Origin: a virus | IMG/VR virus record: IMGVR_UViG_3300021365_000119 | Location: 1 to 23,809 of that record | Length of the DNA: 23,809 nucleotides | Reading direction: 5' to 3' (one strand) | Part shown: positions 23,403 through 23,809 of the stretch, one piece after another | Numbering within the stretch: the stretch's first letter is position 1 | Layout of the letters: every line of letters starts with the position of its first letter | Made by a program: the position numbers and the translations under genes | The notes under the pieces: generated by a model | What the model was told of the DNA's origin: nothing | Seen by the model: only the letters and a program-made list of their open reading frames with translations | The model's database searches: none

Positions 23403-23809
23403 ATGCTCTCACATCACGAGAAACAAGAAGTTATTAATATATTAAATGATGTTTTGGGGCCTGGAACATCTATGAAAAATGATGAACAGGCACATTTCTG
23501 TCCTTTTTGTCATCATCATAAGAAAAAGTTACAAATTAACTTAAAAACTCAATATTGGCATTGTTGGGTTTGTGATGCAAAAGGAAGAAAAATACAGAGA
23601 TTATTAAAAAGACTTCATGTAGATTCTCGTAAACAGAAAAAGTTATTTGAAATCTATGGTGATGATTATGTAGTTTATTCGAAAGATACTGAAGATGAAA
23701 AAGTAGAGTTACGATTACCAAGTGAATTTAAATCACTTTTAAAAGTACCAACAGGTAAAGTAAAACCTGTTTATAGAAAGGCTCTCAAGTATGCAGAAGA
23801 ACGAGGTAT
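23403..23809 (+). CDS. gp61: DNA primase, gp61-like, N-terminal part (truncated by window end)
   Basis: An open frame from ATG 23403 to the window edge, with 135 codons visible and no stop. Residues 31-57 form a primase zinc ribbon: HFCPFC (C33, C36), 16 residues, then HCWVC (C54, C57), directly followed by DAKGRKIQRLLKRL. This is the CHC2-like arrangement of T4 gp61 and related primases, in which the zinc ribbon reads the template trinucleotide before RNA primer synthesis. The catalytic TOPRIM-type core would lie beyond the window. The gene starts 38 bases after the nuclease stop behind a host-type promoter, so it likely opens an early or middle replication unit. The truncation is due to the window, not to a mutation. 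Confidence 0.85.
   Translation, partial: MLSHHEKQEVINILNDVLGPGTSMKNDEQAHFCPFCHHHKKKLQINLKTQYWHCWVCDAKGRKIQRLLKRLHVDSRKQKKLFEIYGDDYVVYSKDTEDEKVELRLPSEFKSLLKVPTGKVKPVYRKALKYAEERG

Noticed and set aside
1-23809. CRISPR arrays, insertion sequences, tRNA genes, integrase or attachment sites
   Set aside because: None seen: no regularly spaced repeats, transposase motifs or cloverleaf genes were recognised on either strand.

Overview
The window is a compact, AT-rich stretch of a tailed, contractile-tail (T4-like) bacteriophage genome. All 21 supported genes lie on the + strand, mostly head to tail with 0-3 base gaps or small overlaps. Recognisable T4-type parts are a late sigma factor (gp55-like), the baseplate wedge pair gp25 and gp6, a gp5-like central spike and, cut by the right edge, a gp61-like DNA primase. 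Most other virion genes resemble proteins of distant marine 'far-T4' myoviruses rather than T4 itself. Two clues point to a Bacteroidetes (probably marine flavobacterial) host. A TAnnTTTG promoter element lies before the primase gene. Two tail genes carry GCTDP...NYNP...DDGSC cysteine modules of a kind common in secreted Bacteroidetes proteins. The host assignment is an inference.

Layout. 1-2749: a small membrane/coiled-coil protein, the late sigma-like protein and a NodU/TobZ-type carbamoyltransferase form one operon ending in a strong terminator. 2750-3337: a lone two-helix membrane protein (holin candidate) with its own terminator. 3345-6455: an unknown coiled-coil protein, the tail spike and a tail-associated CHAP hydrolase. 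6474-18983: a long baseplate operon (unknown disordered protein, gp25, gp6, a DNRLRE-like protein, a coiled-coil protein, a 609-residue protein and a 1761-residue protein with a LamG-like domain). 19013-20986: two virion proteins and a terminator. 20994-22107: a third virion protein sharing the C-terminal module of the one before it. 22110-23364: a 60-residue basic protein, a sulfotransferase and a GIY-YIG nuclease. 23376-end: a host-type promoter and the primase.

The main regulatory finding is a 12-base motif, TATATTTATATA (four exact copies and one 11/12 copy). It sits 13-29 bases before the first gene of each late transcription unit and in two cases exactly 7 bases after a terminator. It shares TATATTT with the host-type TATATTTG element before the primase and is the reverse complement of a sequence containing the T4 late box TATAAATA. 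I propose it is this phage's late promoter, read by the gp55-like protein encoded in the same window. Two group-transfer enzymes (carbamoyltransferase, sulfotransferase) suggest chemical decoration of phage DNA, virion or host envelope. Their targets cannot be read from the sequence.
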